Assembly (NCBI RefSeq): GCF_031143425.1
Contig: NC_090445.1
Coordinates: 1,197,996,691 to 1,198,060,690, forward strand
Length of the DNA stretch: 64,000 nt
Source: Pleurodeles waltl
Taxonomy: Eukaryota; Chordata; Amphibia; Caudata; Salamandridae
Reading direction: 5' to 3'
A program made the position numbers and the translations under genes. Below are positions 36,565-45,567 of this stretch, piece after piece (the stretch's first letter is position 1; each line of letters begins with the position of its first letter). Under the pieces are notes generated by a model, which did not search any database, was not told where the DNA came from, and saw only the letters and a program-made list of their open reading frames with translations.

Positions 36565-36637
36565 GTACTAGGCCTACGTTCAAGGATGGCAGAGTACATG
36601 GAAAACGTAAGCAAAAACCTTGAGGCCAGCCAACAAC
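36565..36637 (+). pseudogene. Gypsy integrase read-on after premature stop
   Basis: Same frame as the preceding ORF, encoding VLGLRSRMAEYMENVSKN and a few more residues, then breaking off where sequence homologous to the middle of the LTR (compare 13818) begins. Confidence 0.6.
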
Positions 36638-38614
36638 TCCACAGTTCCATATTGGCTACACTGAAAAATGGGAAGTTTTGATGCCAGTGTGCAATTTATT
36701 GTAACATACACCCAGAGGGCATCTTAGAGATGCCCCCTGAATACCAACCCGACTTCTTGTGTAGGCTGACCAGTTTCTGCCAGCCTGCCACATATCACAC
36801 ATGTTGCTGACCACATAGTGAGAGTGCATTTGTCACACTGTGGCCAGGAACAAAGCCTGTACTGGGTGGAGGTGCTTCTCACCTCCCCCCCTGCAGGAAC
36901 TGTAACACCTGGCGGTGAGTCTCAAAGGCTCACCCCTTTTGTTACAGCGCCCCAGGGCATCCCAGCTAGTGGAGATGCCTGCCCCTCTGGCCACTGCCCC
37001 CACTTTTGGAAGCAAGGCTGGAGGAGATAATGAGAAAAACAAGTCACCCACCAGTCAGGACAGCCCCTACGGTATCCTGAGCTGAGGTGACCCCTGCCTT
37101 TAGAAATCCTCCCTCTTAGTTTTGGAGGGTTCCCCCAATAGGATTAGGATGTGCCCCCCCAGACCTAAACACACCCCAGATCCTAGGAAATCAGATTGCT
37201 GCAACCTGAAGAAACAAGGACTGCTGACCTACAAGCCTGCAGAGAAGACGGAAGACGACAACTGCTTTGGCCCCACCCCTACTGGCCTGTCTCCTGATTC
37301 GAAAACCTGCAATTAGCGATGCATCCGACAGGGACCAGCGACCTCTGAAGCCTCAGAGGACTGCCCTCGACTAAAGGACAAAGAAACTTCTGTGAACACC
37401 GGCCCTGCTCAACACCAGCAACTTCTTTGCAACAAAGAAGCAACTTTCAAAAACTTCGTTTCCCGCAGGAAGCTTGAGACTTCACACTCTGCACCAGACG
37501 CCCCCGGCTCAAGATCCAGTGAACAAACACCACAGGGAGGACTACCCGGCGACTGCGAGCCCGTGAGTAGCCCGAGACGACCCCCATGAGCCGCCACAGT
37601 GGCACCTGCAGAGAGAATCCGGAGGCTCCCCCTGACCGCGACTGCCTGTAACAAGGGACCCGATGCCTGGAACCAGCACTGCACCTGCAGCCCCCAGGAC
37701 CTGAAGGAACCGAACTTCAGTGCAGGAGTGACCCCCAGGCGACCCTCTGCCTAGCCCAGGTGGTGGCTGTCCTGAGAAGCCCCCCCGTGCCTGCCTGCAC
37801 CACTAGTGACCCAGGGTCCCTCCATTGATTCCTATCTGAAACGCAATGCCTGCTTTGCACACTGCACCCAGCCGCCCCTGTGCCGCTGAGGGTGTGTTTT
37901 GTGTGCCTACTTGTGTCCCCCCCAGTGCTCTACAAAACCCCCCCTGGTCTGCCCCCCGAGGACACGGGTACTTACCTGCTGGCAGACTGGAACCGGAGCA
38001 CCCCTGTTCTCCATAGGCACCTATGTGTTTTGGGCACCTCTTTGACCTCTGCACCCGACCGGCCCTGAGCTGCTGGTGTGGTAACTTTGGGGTTGCCTTG
38101 AACCCCCAACAGTGGGCTGCCTATGCCCAGGAACTGAGACTTGTGTTTTACTTACCTCACACTCTAACCTTTACTTACCTCCCCCAGGAACTGTTGATTT
38201 TTGGACTGTGTCCACTTTGAAAATAGCTTATTGCCATTTTTACAAAGACTGTATATGATATTGCTTTTATTCAAAGTTCCTAAAGTATCTAAGTGAAGTA
38301 CCTTGCAATTAAAGTGTTTGATGTAAATCTTGAACCTGTGGTTCTTAAAATAAACTAAGAAAATATATTTTTCTATACAAAAACCTATTGGCCTGGAATT
38401 GTCTCTGAGTGTGTGTTCCTCATTTATTGCCTGTGGGTGTACAACAAATGCTTAACACTACCCTCTGATAAGCCTACTGCTCGACCACACTACCACAAAA
38501 TGAAGCATTAGAATTATCTAATTTTGCCACTATCTTACCTCAAAGGGGAACTCTTGGACTCAGTTCACACTATTTCTTATTTTGAAATGGTATATACGAA
38601 GCCAACTTGCTACA
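36638..38614 (+). mobile_element. Long gypsy LTR-like end, 3' part
   Basis: 36638-37005 matches 13818-14150. The rest extends to CCAACTTGCTACA at 38602-38614, with a TG-type start in the other copy (TGTAAGG at 13227) and a CA end here. It includes an AATAAA at 38349-38354 followed by an A/T-rich tail region, consistent with R-region polyadenylation. Combined with the 5' part, the LTR would exceed 2.5 kb. Calling it an LTR is inference from position after integrase, the TG/CA ends and my recollection of similar long repeats in salamander genomes. Open frames inside (for example 37392-37589) are not credible genes. Confidence 0.55.
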
Positions 38615-38644
38615 CTATGTCAGCAGTTAGAAAAGCATTAATGT

Positions 38645-39654
38645 ATATGTTACTTACCTTCGGTAACGGCATATCTGGTAGAGACATACTCAAGTTGCAG
38701 ATTCCTTACCGTAGAATTTCCCCCAGGGGTCAGACTGATCCGGAGATTTTTCTTCGACTAATACCCTTGCGCGTAGGTACAAGGTGTCGGTCAGCTCCGT
38801 GGGCATCATTGGCGTTTTGGTCGCTATGATGACGTCAGGAGTAGTACATAGACACCACCCTTGTGCAGTGACGTCAGTTTCTTTTAACGACTTTCCATGC
38901 CAAAGCACGGAGCCGCTAAGAACAATGAGATTGGTGTGCCAGAGCTAAGGACCTGAAAGGGGGAATCCCTGTCCCTAGAAATCAGTTGGCAAGTGGGGAG
39001 GATGGGTGGGCGGTAAGGAATCTGCAACTAGAATATATCTTTACCGAAGGCAAGTAACTTGTACATCTGATAGAGACTTCTAGTTGCAGATTCCTTACCT
39101 TAGAATAGATACCCAAGCAATGCCATCCTCGGTGGTGGGCTGCGAACCAAGCTCATACTAGGAAGTCTTGCAGGACCGAACAACCAAAGTAGCCCTCCCG
39201 ACGGACCTGACTGTCCAGACAGTAGTGCTTAGCAAATGTGTGCAGGCTCGCCCACGTAGCTGCCTGGCAGATATCCAGGACAGGAACTCCGTGTGCTAAT
39301 GCAGTGGAATCAGCAGTTGCTCTGGTGGAATGAGCATGCAAGCCCTCAGGAGGTTGCTTCTTGGCCAGATCGCAGCACATTTTGATGCAAAGAAGCACCC
39401 ATCGAGAGATGGTAAGCTTTTTCACCACCTTCTCTTTTTTCGCACCCACATACCCTACAAAGAGTTGATCGTCCACCTGGAAATCTTTAGTACGATTGAG
39501 GTAGAACCCGTACAAGATTGAGGTCCCACTGAGGCATGATAAATGGAGTGGGAGGAAATAAATGGGTTAGTCTCTTTAGAAATCTACTCACAATAGGAGA
39601 GTTAAAGAGTGAGGGCTGATCAGGTAGCCTAAGAAAGGCCGAAATGGCAGATAA
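38645..39654 (-). mobile_element. DIRS family 1, copy C, left part
   Basis: The left terminus (38645-38705, TTACTTACCTTCGGTAAC...) and an internal complementary region at 39017-39100 resemble copies A/B. The copy is interrupted at 39655 by a complete family-2 element and resumes at 45538 with CCCTTTAAGGGTGCCCAAAGC, which is contiguous in copy A (about 16770). Confidence 0.8.
39153..39515 (-). pseudogene. DIRS family 1 tyrosine recombinase, C-terminal part (copy C)
   Basis: A single frame of 120 codons with the catalytic HSTR box, AATWASLHTF and KHYCLDS containing the nucleophile Tyr, so this C-terminal piece keeps residues lost in copies A/B. Just upstream (39500-39525) the middle of the recombinase is deleted, and the N-terminal part lies on the other side of the inserted element at 45568-45750. 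Same role as the A/B recombinase; not functional. Confidence 0.75.
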
Positions 39655-39865
39655 TGAAAATGTCACTTACCCAGTGTACATCTGTTCGTGGCATCAGTCG
39701 CAGTAGATTCGCATGTTCTGCAATAGCTCGCCATCTGGTGTTGGGCCGGAGTGTTACAAGTTGTTTTTCTTCGAAGAAGTCTTTCGAGTCACGGGACCGA
39801 GTGACTCCTCCTTTTGTCTCCATTGCGCATGGGCGTCGACTCCATCCTCGATTGTTTTTCCCCGC
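39655..39865. repeat. DIRS-2 element 1, left terminus
   Basis: 39696-39865 is the inverted complement of 45354-45530 with few mismatches (shared CGCATGTTCTGCAATAG and GTTACAAGTTGTTTTTCTTC). 39655-39695 is unique to this end and is found again, inverted, only in the internal complementary region. Confidence 0.85.
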
Positions 39866-40014
39866 AGAGGGTGAGGTAGGAGTTGAATTGTAGTAATAGT
39901 GCCCATGCAATGGAGTGACTAAGTATGCACTTATTTAAGGTTGAGATGATACATATATAAATAATTGAAGGTAACTTCCAAACTGCTACAGGCTCCCGGG
40001 GAGGCGGGTGGGCA

Positions 40015-40119
40015 CATGCGAATCTACTGCGACTGATGCCACGAACAGATGTACACTGGGTAAGTGACATTTTCAGTTCGATGGCATCTGTCGCTGTAGA
40101 TACGCATGTTCTGCAATAG
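40015..40119. repeat. DIRS-2 element 1, internal complementary region
   Basis: 40015-40074 is the inverted complement of the outer left terminus and 40076-40119 that of the outer right terminus, joined head to tail with one base between (CATTTTC A GTTCGATGG). It is a genomic record of the expected circle junction. Confidence 0.88.
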
Positions 40120-40153
40120 ACTAGTAAGCAGTTATTTCCCCAAAAGCGGTGGA

Positions 40154-43036
40154 TCAGCCTGTAGGAGTGGAAGTAGTCTGAAATAATGTCCTTAATACAG
40201 CTTGACCTACTGTGGCTTGTTGTGCGGATAACACGTCTACACAGTAGTGCTTGGTGAATGTGTGAGGCGTAGACCATGTGGCTGCCTTACATATTTCTTG
40301 CATTGGGATGTTTCCTAGAAAGGCCATGGTAGCACCTTTCTTTCTGGTTGAGTGTGCCCTTGGTGTAATGGGCAGCTGTCGTTTAGCTTTAAGGTAGCAG
40401 ATTTGGATGCATTTAACTATCCATCTGGCTATACCTTGTTTTGAAATTGGGTTTCCTGCATGAGGTTTTTGAAATGCAATAAAGAGTTGTTTAGTCTTTC
40501 TGATGTTCTTTGTTCTGTCAATGTAATACATTAATGCTCTTTTGACATCTAATGTATGTAGTGCCCTTTCAGCTACGGTATCTGGCTGTGGAAAGAACAC
40601 TGGAAGTTCCACTGTTTGATTTAGATGGAACGGTGAAATAACCTTTGGCAAAAATTTAGGATTGGTCCTTAGGACGACTTTATTTTTGTGTAGTTGTATA
40701 AAAGGTTCCTGTATAGTAAACGCCTGAATCTCGCTTACTCTTCTCAGGGAAGTAATGGCGATGAGAAATGCCACCTTCCAGGTTAGGAACTGTATGTCGC
40801 AGGAGTGCATGGGTTCAAAAGGTGGACCCATAAGTCTAGTTAGGACAACATTTAGGTTCCATGAAGGAACAGGTAGTGTTCTTGGTGGTATAATTCTCCT
40901 AAGGCCCTCCATGAATGCTTTAATGACTGGTATTTTATATAGGGAAGTTGAATAGGTAGTCTGCAGGTATGCAGATATTGCTGCAAGGTGAATCTTAATG
41001 GAAGAGAAAGCTAGGTTAGATTTTTGTAAGTGAAGCAAGTAACCCACTACATGTTCTGGAGTTGTGTGTAATGGTTGTATTTGATTAATATGGCAGTAGC
41101 AAACAAACCTTTTCCATTTACTTGCATAGCAGTGCCTGGTGGATGGCCTTCTTGCTTGTTTTATGACTTCCATACATTCTTGGGTAAGTTGTAAGTGCCC
41201 GAATTCTAGGATTTCAGGAGCCAGATTGCTAGATTCAGCGATGCTGGATCTGGGTGTCTGATCTTTTGGTTGTGCTGTGTCAACAGATCTGGCCTGTTGG
41301 GCAATTTGATGCAGGGTACCACTGATAGGTCTAGCAGCGTTGTGTACCAGGGTTGCCTTGCCCAAGTTGGTGCTATCAATATGAGTTTGAGTTTGCTTTG
41401 ACTGAGTTTGTTTACTAGGTAAGGAAGGAGAGGGAGAGGAGGAAAAGCGTAAGCAAATATCCCTGACCAGTTCATCCATAGGGCATTGCCTTGGGATTGT
41501 TTGTGTGGGTATCTGGATGCGAAGTTTTGGCATTTTGCGTTCTCCCTTGTCGCAAACAAGTCTATCTGAGGTGTTCCCCAGAGTTTGAAATAAGTGTTCA
41601 GTATTTGGGGGTGAATTTCCCATTCGTGGACCTGTTGGTGATCTCGAGAGAGATTGTCTGCGAGTTGATTTTGTATCCCTGGTATAAACTGTGCAATTAG
41701 GCGAATTTGGTTGTGAATTGCCCAATGCCAAATTTTTTGTGCTAACATGCTTAACTGCGTGGAGTGCGTCCCTCCCTGCTTGTTTAGATAATACATTGTT
41801 GTCATGTTGTCTGTTTTGACGAGAATGTATTTGTGAACTATTATTGGTTGGAAAGCTTTTAGTGCTTGAAAAACTGCAAGAAGTTCTAGGTGATTGATAT
41901 GCAGTTTTGTTTGATGTACGTTCCATTGTCCTTGTATGCTGTGTTGATCGAGGTGTGCTCCCCACCCTGTCATGGAAGCATCTGTTGTTATTACGTATTG
42001 TGGCACTGGGTCTTGAAAAGGCCGCCCCTTGTTTAAATTTATGTTGTTCCACCACAGAAGCGAGAGGTAAGTTTGGCGGTCTATTAACACCAGATCTAGA
42101 AGGTGACCCTGTGCTTGAGACCACTGTGATGCTAGGCATTGTTGTAAGGGCCTCATGTGCAGTCTTGCGTTTGGGACAATGGCTATGCATGATATCATGC
42201 CTAGGAGTTGTAATACCATCTTTGCTTGTATCTTTTGTGTTGGATACATGCGTTGTATGATGGTGTTGAAATTTTGAATTCTTTGTGGACTTGGAGTGGC
42301 TACTCCTTTTGATGTGTCTATTATGGCTCCCAGGTATTGTTGTACCTTGCGTGGCCGAATCTTGGATTTTGTGAAATTGACGGTGAACCCTAGTTTGAAG
42401 AGGGTTTGTATGATATGATTTGTGTGATTTGAGCACTCTATTAACGAATGGGCCTTGATTAGCCAGTCGTCTAGATATGGGAACACATGTATTTGCTGCC
42501 TTCTGATGTGTGCAGCGACTACCGCTAGACATTTGGTAAAGACTCTTGGTGCGGTTGTTAATCCGAAAGGCAGTACCTTGAATTGGTAATGTATTCCTTT
42601 GAATACAAACCTTAGGTATTTCCTGTGCGATGGGTGAATTGGTATATGGAAATAAGCATCCTTGAGGTCTAAAGTTGCCATGTAGTCGTGCAGCTTTAGC
42701 AATGGCAATACTTCTTGTAGTGTGACCATGTGGAAGTGGTCTGATTTGATGAAAGTGTTGACTACTCTGAGGTCTAGGATTGGTCTCAGTGTTTTGTCCT
42801 TCTTTGGTATCAGAAAGTACAGTGAGTAAACTCCTGTGTTTATTTGTGTGTTTGGCACTAATTCGATTGCATTCTTTTGCAATAGTGCCTGCACTTCTAT
42901 CTCTAGGAGATTGGAATGGTGTGTTGTTAAATTTTGTGCTTTTGGTGGTATGTTTGGAGGGAACTGTAGAAATTCTATGCAGTAACCATGTTGGATAATT
43001 GCTAGAACCCAAGTGTCTGTAGTGATTTTCTCCCAT
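40154..43036 (-). CDS. DIRS-2 tyrosine recombinase (in a 960-codon open frame)
   Basis: The recombinase proper is the last about 355 residues (from ESSNLAPEILEFGHLQ, near 41225). The N-terminal part is a core-binding domain (RRPSTRHCYASKWKRFVCYC), and the catalytic part has R766 (SLRRVSE), H895 and R898 (HSTR), H925 (STPHTF) and the nucleophile Y931 (TKHYC), the full R-H-R-H-Y set. It would insert the circular DIRS DNA in the nucleus without target duplication. The upstream 610 codons overlap the RT-RNase H frame completely, in another frame, and encode a His/Ser/Thr/Asn-rich sequence with no known domain; real translation of that part is doubtful, so the true start is unknown. It lies in the same frame as gag. 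Catalytically it looks intact. Confidence 0.85.
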   Translation of the reverse strand: MGENHYRHLGSSNYPTWLLHRISTVPSKHTTKSTKFNNTPFQSPRDRSAGTIAKECNRISAKHTNKHRSLLTVLSDTKEGQNTETNPRPQSSQHFHQIRPLPHGHTTRSIAIAKAARLHGNFRPQGCLFPYTNSPIAQEIPKVCIQRNTLPIQGTAFRINNRTKSLYQMSSGSRCTHQKAANTCVPISRRLANQGPFVNRVLKSHKSYHTNPLQTRVHRQFHKIQDSATQGTTIPGSHNRHIKRSSHSKSTKNSKFQHHHTTHVSNTKDTSKDGITTPRHDIMHSHCPKRKTAHEALTTMPSITVVSSTGSPSRSGVNRPPNLPLASVVEQHKFKQGAAFSRPSATIRNNNRCFHDRVGSTPRSTQHTRTMERTSNKTAYQSPRTSCSFSSTKSFPTNNSSQIHSRQNRQHDNNVLSKQAGRDALHAVKHVSTKNLALGNSQPNSPNCTVYTRDTKSTRRQSLSRSPTGPRMGNSPPNTEHLFQTLGNTSDRLVCDKGERKMPKLRIQIPTQTIPRQCPMDELVRDICLRFSSSPSPSLPSKQTQSKQTQTHIDSTNLGKATLVHNAARPISGTLHQIAQQARSVDTAQPKDQTPRSSIAESSNLAPEILEFGHLQLTQECMEVIKQARRPSTRHCYASKWKRFVCYCHINQIQPLHTTPEHVVGYLLHLQKSNLAFSSIKIHLAAISAYLQTTYSTSLYKIPVIKAFMEGLRRIIPPRTLPVPSWNLNVVLTRLMGPPFEPMHSCDIQFLTWKVAFLIAITSLRRVSEIQAFTIQEPFIQLHKNKVVLRTNPKFLPKVISPFHLNQTVELPVFFPQPDTVAERALHTLDVKRALMYYIDRTKNIRKTKQLFIAFQKPHAGNPISKQGIARWIVKCIQICYLKAKRQLPITPRAHSTRKKGATMAFLGNIPMQEICKAATWSTPHTFTKHYCVDVLSAQQATVGQAVLRTLFQTTSTPTG

Positions 43037-43476
43037 GCTCTGTAATAATGACCTATTCGTCCCCCCACTGGTGTTGTGTGGAGGGGGTGAGTGACATGTG
43101 AGTCACTGTTTAGTAGTAGGGGTTTTGGGGCTTTGGAATCTTCCTCTATTTCTAGGGAATTGCCCTCCTCTATATTGTCCCCGAAAACCTCCTCTATACT
43201 GTCCTTGGTAACTGGACGGTGTGGCTTGTGAGGTGCTGGCTTGTGTGCTTTGACCCCGAAACCCCCCTCGAAAGGGCGTTTTACGGAATGAGCTGTAATT
43301 CCCTCTGCTCTGCGGGGAGTAGAGTGCGCCCATGGCTTTGGCAGTGTCCGTATCTTTTTTGAGTTTCTCAATCGCTGTGTCCACTTCTGGACCGAACAGT
43401 TCTTTTTCATTAAAAGGCATATTGAGAACTGCTTGTTGAATCTCTGGTTTAAATCCAGACGTTCGGAGCCATGCAT
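41206..43476 (-). CDS. DIRS-2 reverse transcriptase-RNase H-methyltransferase-like protein
   Basis: 756 codons, no interruption. Residues 1-124 overlap the gag end in another frame and are probably not native; the conserved protein begins near residue 137 (GGRIGHYYRAWEKITTDTWV). RT: D270 in TLDLKDAYF, LPFGLTTAPRVFTK (303-315), YLDD at 334-337. RNase H: D499 (TTDAS), E531 (INHLELLAV), D556 (KTDNMTT), D607 (LADNLSRD). A C-terminal segment with IDLFAT (638-643) and ILIAPTWARQPWY (699-711) corresponds to the adenine-methyltransferase-like domain of DIRS elements; its activity is unclear. Expression probably needs frameshifting or re-initiation after gag, since the frames differ. All catalytic residues are present. 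Confidence 0.9.
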   Translation of the reverse strand: MHGSERLDLNQRFNKQFSICLLMKKNCSVQKWTQRLRNSKKIRTLPKPWAHSTPRRAEGITAHSVKRPFEGGFGVKAHKPAPHKPHRPVTKDSIEEVFGDNIEEGNSLEIEEDSKAPKPLLLNSDSHVTHPLHTTPVGGRIGHYYRAWEKITTDTWVLAIIQHGYCIEFLQFPPNIPPKAQNLTTHHSNLLEIEVQALLQKNAIELVPNTQINTGVYSLYFLIPKKDKTLRPILDLRVVNTFIKSDHFHMVTLQEVLPLLKLHDYMATLDLKDAYFHIPIHPSHRKYLRFVFKGIHYQFKVLPFGLTTAPRVFTKCLAVVAAHIRRQQIHVFPYLDDWLIKAHSLIECSNHTNHIIQTLFKLGFTVNFTKSKIRPRKVQQYLGAIIDTSKGVATPSPQRIQNFNTIIQRMYPTQKIQAKMVLQLLGMISCIAIVPNARLHMRPLQQCLASQWSQAQGHLLDLVLIDRQTYLSLLWWNNINLNKGRPFQDPVPQYVITTDASMTGWGAHLDQHSIQGQWNVHQTKLHINHLELLAVFQALKAFQPIIVHKYILVKTDNMTTMYYLNKQGGTHSTQLSMLAQKIWHWAIHNQIRLIAQFIPGIQNQLADNLSRDHQQVHEWEIHPQILNTYFKLWGTPQIDLFATRENAKCQNFASRYPHKQSQGNALWMNWSGIFAYAFPPLPLLPYLVNKLSQSKLKLILIAPTWARQPWYTTLLDLSVVPCIKLPNRPDLLTQHNQKIRHPDPASLNLAIWLLKS

Positions 43477-45142
43477 GCCTTCTGATAGTTACAGATGTAT
43501 TAATTGTCCGTGCAGCTGTATCTGCAGCGTCCATGGAGGAGCGGATCTGGTTGTTGGAGATGGCCTGTCCCTCCTCAACCACTTGTTTTGCCCTATTTTG
43601 GAAGTCTTTGGGCAGATGTTCAATGAGATGTTGCATCTCGTCCCAGTGGGCTCTGTCATAGCGCGCAAGTAGTGCCTGGGAGTTCGCGATGCGCCATTGG
43701 TTTGCAGCTTGTGCTGCGACTCTTTTACCAGCTGCATCAAACTTGCGGCTTTCTTTATCTGGGGGTGGTGCATCTCCAGATGTGTGAGAGTTGGCCCTTT
43801 TCCTAGCTGCTCCTACAACAACAGAGTCTGGTGGCAGCTGTGTTGTGATGAAAGCCGGGTCTGTAGGAGGCGGCTTATACTTTTTTTCCACCCTTGGTGT
43901 GATTGCCCTACTTTTGACCGGGTCCTTAAATATGTCTTTTGCGTGCCGGAGCATACCAGGGAGCATAGGCAGGCTTTGGTAGGAGCTGTGGGTGGAGGAG
44001 AGTGTGTTGAACAGGAAATCATCCTCGACCTGTTCTGAGTGGAGGCTTACGTTGTGAAATTGTGCTGCTCTAGCCACCACCTGAGAGTACGCGGTGCTGT
44101 CTTCTGGTGGAGATGGTTTTGTAGGGTATGCCTCTGGGCTGTTATCTGACACTGGGGCGTCGTATAGGTCCCATGCGTCCTGGTCTTGGTCACCCTGGCT
44201 CATGGTGGTGTGAGCTGGGGAGTGTGATGGCGTTTGTGCTGGTGAAACGTTAATCACGGGCGGAGGAGAGGGTGGTGGTGTAACTCTTTTCACCACTTTT
44301 GGTTGTGGTGCTTGTTCCGTCTGGAACTCCAACCTTCTCTTTCTCCTAATGGGGGGAAGGGTGCTTATTTTTCCTGTCCCCTGCTGAATGAAGATACGCT
44401 TTTGCGTATGGTCCGCATCAGTTGCTTGTAGCTCTTCCTCAAACCTATGCTTCTGCATTTGGGAGGTTAGCGAGTGCTCTTCTGTATAAGAGCCTGAAGC
44501 TGGGTCGCTTGCAGTTTGTTTCGGCGTCGAAACTGTGTCTGCGTGTTTTTTCGGCTCCGAGGTGACTTTTTTCCTTTTCGGGGCCGAAACCTCTCGGCGT
44601 CGATCTGTTTCGGTGCCGCTGTCTCGGCGTCGAGCCGTGTCCACACCGGCATCTCGGTGTCGAGGCTTGTCTCCAGCACTTTCTCGGTCCCGAGAAGGCT
44701 GCGTGCCGGTGTCTCGACCGGAGTCGGACGATCTCGGCACTGTTTGGGCCTTTTTCGGTGCCGACGGTCGGTCACCGATTTTATGGGTTGAGCCATGGCC
44801 TGGTGGCAGTGGCGTCCCCTGGGCCTTGTAAATGTTTCTTTGTGTGGTTTTCGACGTCTTACTCACGGTTTGTGTATCGTCGAATCCTTCGGAGTCTGAG
44901 TCTTGGATCGAGAAGGTACCTTCCTCTTCCTCGAACTCCCGTTGGGCTGTCGGTGCGGACGCCATTTGAAGTCTTCTGGCTCGACGGTCTCGGAGTGTTT
45001 TTCGGGACCGGAACGCACGACAGGCCTCGCAGGTGTCTTCGCTGTGCTCAGGTGACAGGCACAGGTTGCAGACCAAGTGTTGGTCTGTGTAGGGGTATTT
45101 ATTGTGGCATTTGGGGCAGAAACGGAACGGGGTCCGTTCCAT
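43103..45142 (-). CDS. DIRS-2 Gag
   Basis: 679 codons. The N-terminus has a compact cysteine/histidine module: C9-P-K-C12, C25-N-L-C28, H33, C38-E-A-C41, likely zinc-binding. Then comes a long charged, low-complexity region (about 45-330) rich in S, D, E, K and R, and an alpha-helical conserved region (about 350-610) containing KRVAAQAANQWRIANSQALL and HAWLRTSGFKPEIQQAVLNM. It ends in a Gly/Arg/Gln-rich tail (RGGFRGQYRGGQ), typical of RNA-binding proteins. It should package element RNA. The ATG at 45142 is followed at once by the cysteine module, which is also the N-terminus in element 2, so the start is well supported. Stop overlaps the RT frame. Confidence 0.88.
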   Translation of the reverse strand: MERTPFRFCPKCHNKYPYTDQHLVCNLCLSPEHSEDTCEACRAFRSRKTLRDRRARRLQMASAPTAQREFEEEEGTFSIQDSDSEGFDDTQTVSKTSKTTQRNIYKAQGTPLPPGHGSTHKIGDRPSAPKKAQTVPRSSDSGRDTGTQPSRDRESAGDKPRHRDAGVDTARRRDSGTETDRRREVSAPKRKKVTSEPKKHADTVSTPKQTASDPASGSYTEEHSLTSQMQKHRFEEELQATDADHTQKRIFIQQGTGKISTLPPIRRKRRLEFQTEQAPQPKVVKRVTPPPSPPPVINVSPAQTPSHSPAHTTMSQGDQDQDAWDLYDAPVSDNSPEAYPTKPSPPEDSTAYSQVVARAAQFHNVSLHSEQVEDDFLFNTLSSTHSSYQSLPMLPGMLRHAKDIFKDPVKSRAITPRVEKKYKPPPTDPAFITTQLPPDSVVVGAARKRANSHTSGDAPPPDKESRKFDAAGKRVAAQAANQWRIANSQALLARYDRAHWDEMQHLIEHLPKDFQNRAKQVVEEGQAISNNQIRSSMDAADTAARTINTSVTIRRHAWLRTSGFKPEIQQAVLNMPFNEKELFGPEVDTAIEKLKKDTDTAKAMGALYSPQSRGNYSSFRKTPFRGGFRGQSTQASTSQATPSSYQGQYRGGFRGQYRGGQFPRNRGRFQSPKTPTTKQ

Positions 45143-45353
45143 CGGCGTTCTTCAGCACGCGGTCGGGCCGACCAGGCCCCGACGGAGGATCGAAAAATTA
45201 CCCCGAAGGGCACCGGAGCTCTTCGATCTTCGATGCGGTGTTGAATGTAAGTATGCCGATCCCGAACGCAACAATACCGACGAAAATCTTCCGAAATTAA
45301 CTATTTTTTCTGTTCCGAAACTCGGAGCGACAGGAACACGTCCGAACCCGATG

Positions 45354-45537
45354 GCGGAAAAAAAACAATCGAGGATGGAGTCGATGCCCATGCGCAATGG
45401 AGACAAAAGGAGGAGTCACTCGGTCCCGTGACTCGAAAGACTTCTTCGAAGAAAAACAACTTGTAACACTCCGGCCCAACACCAGATGGCGAGCTATTGC
45501 AGAACATGCGTATCTACAGCGACAGATGCCATCGAAC
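45354..45537. repeat. DIRS-2 element 1, right terminus
   Basis: Inverted partner of 39696-39865. The outermost bases GCCATCGAAC are mirrored in the internal complementary region at 40076-40085. Confidence 0.85.
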
Positions 45538-45567
45538 ATACCCTTTAAGGGTGCCCAAAGCAGAGCC

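Larger units (their letters stand above)
39655..45537 (-). mobile_element. DIRS family 2, element 1, structurally complete
   Basis: A 5.88-kb minus-strand element inserted into family-1 copy C. It has inverted termini (39696-39865 with 45354-45530), a 41-bp extra outer segment on the left, an internal complementary region (40015-40119) and three long uninterrupted frames: gag, RT-RNase H and tyrosine recombinase. No frameshift or internal stop was seen in any. No target duplication beyond a possible AT is visible, as expected for tyrosine-recombinase insertion. The 5' untranslated stretch is 45143-45353. Confidence 0.88.

Noticed and set aside
36818..38220. Several short open frames after the integrase, considered as env or accessory genes
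   Set aside because: Proline-rich, no signal peptide or membrane anchor, and they fall in the LTR-like repeat.
42780..44038. Plus-strand open frames opposite the DIRS-2 genes
   Set aside because: Mirror frames of strongly coding minus-strand DNA; no independent motif.
44467..45300. Arg/Ser-rich frames on both strands over the gag low-complexity region
   Set aside because: Caused by biased composition of the gag linker; the gag frame carries the conserved domains.
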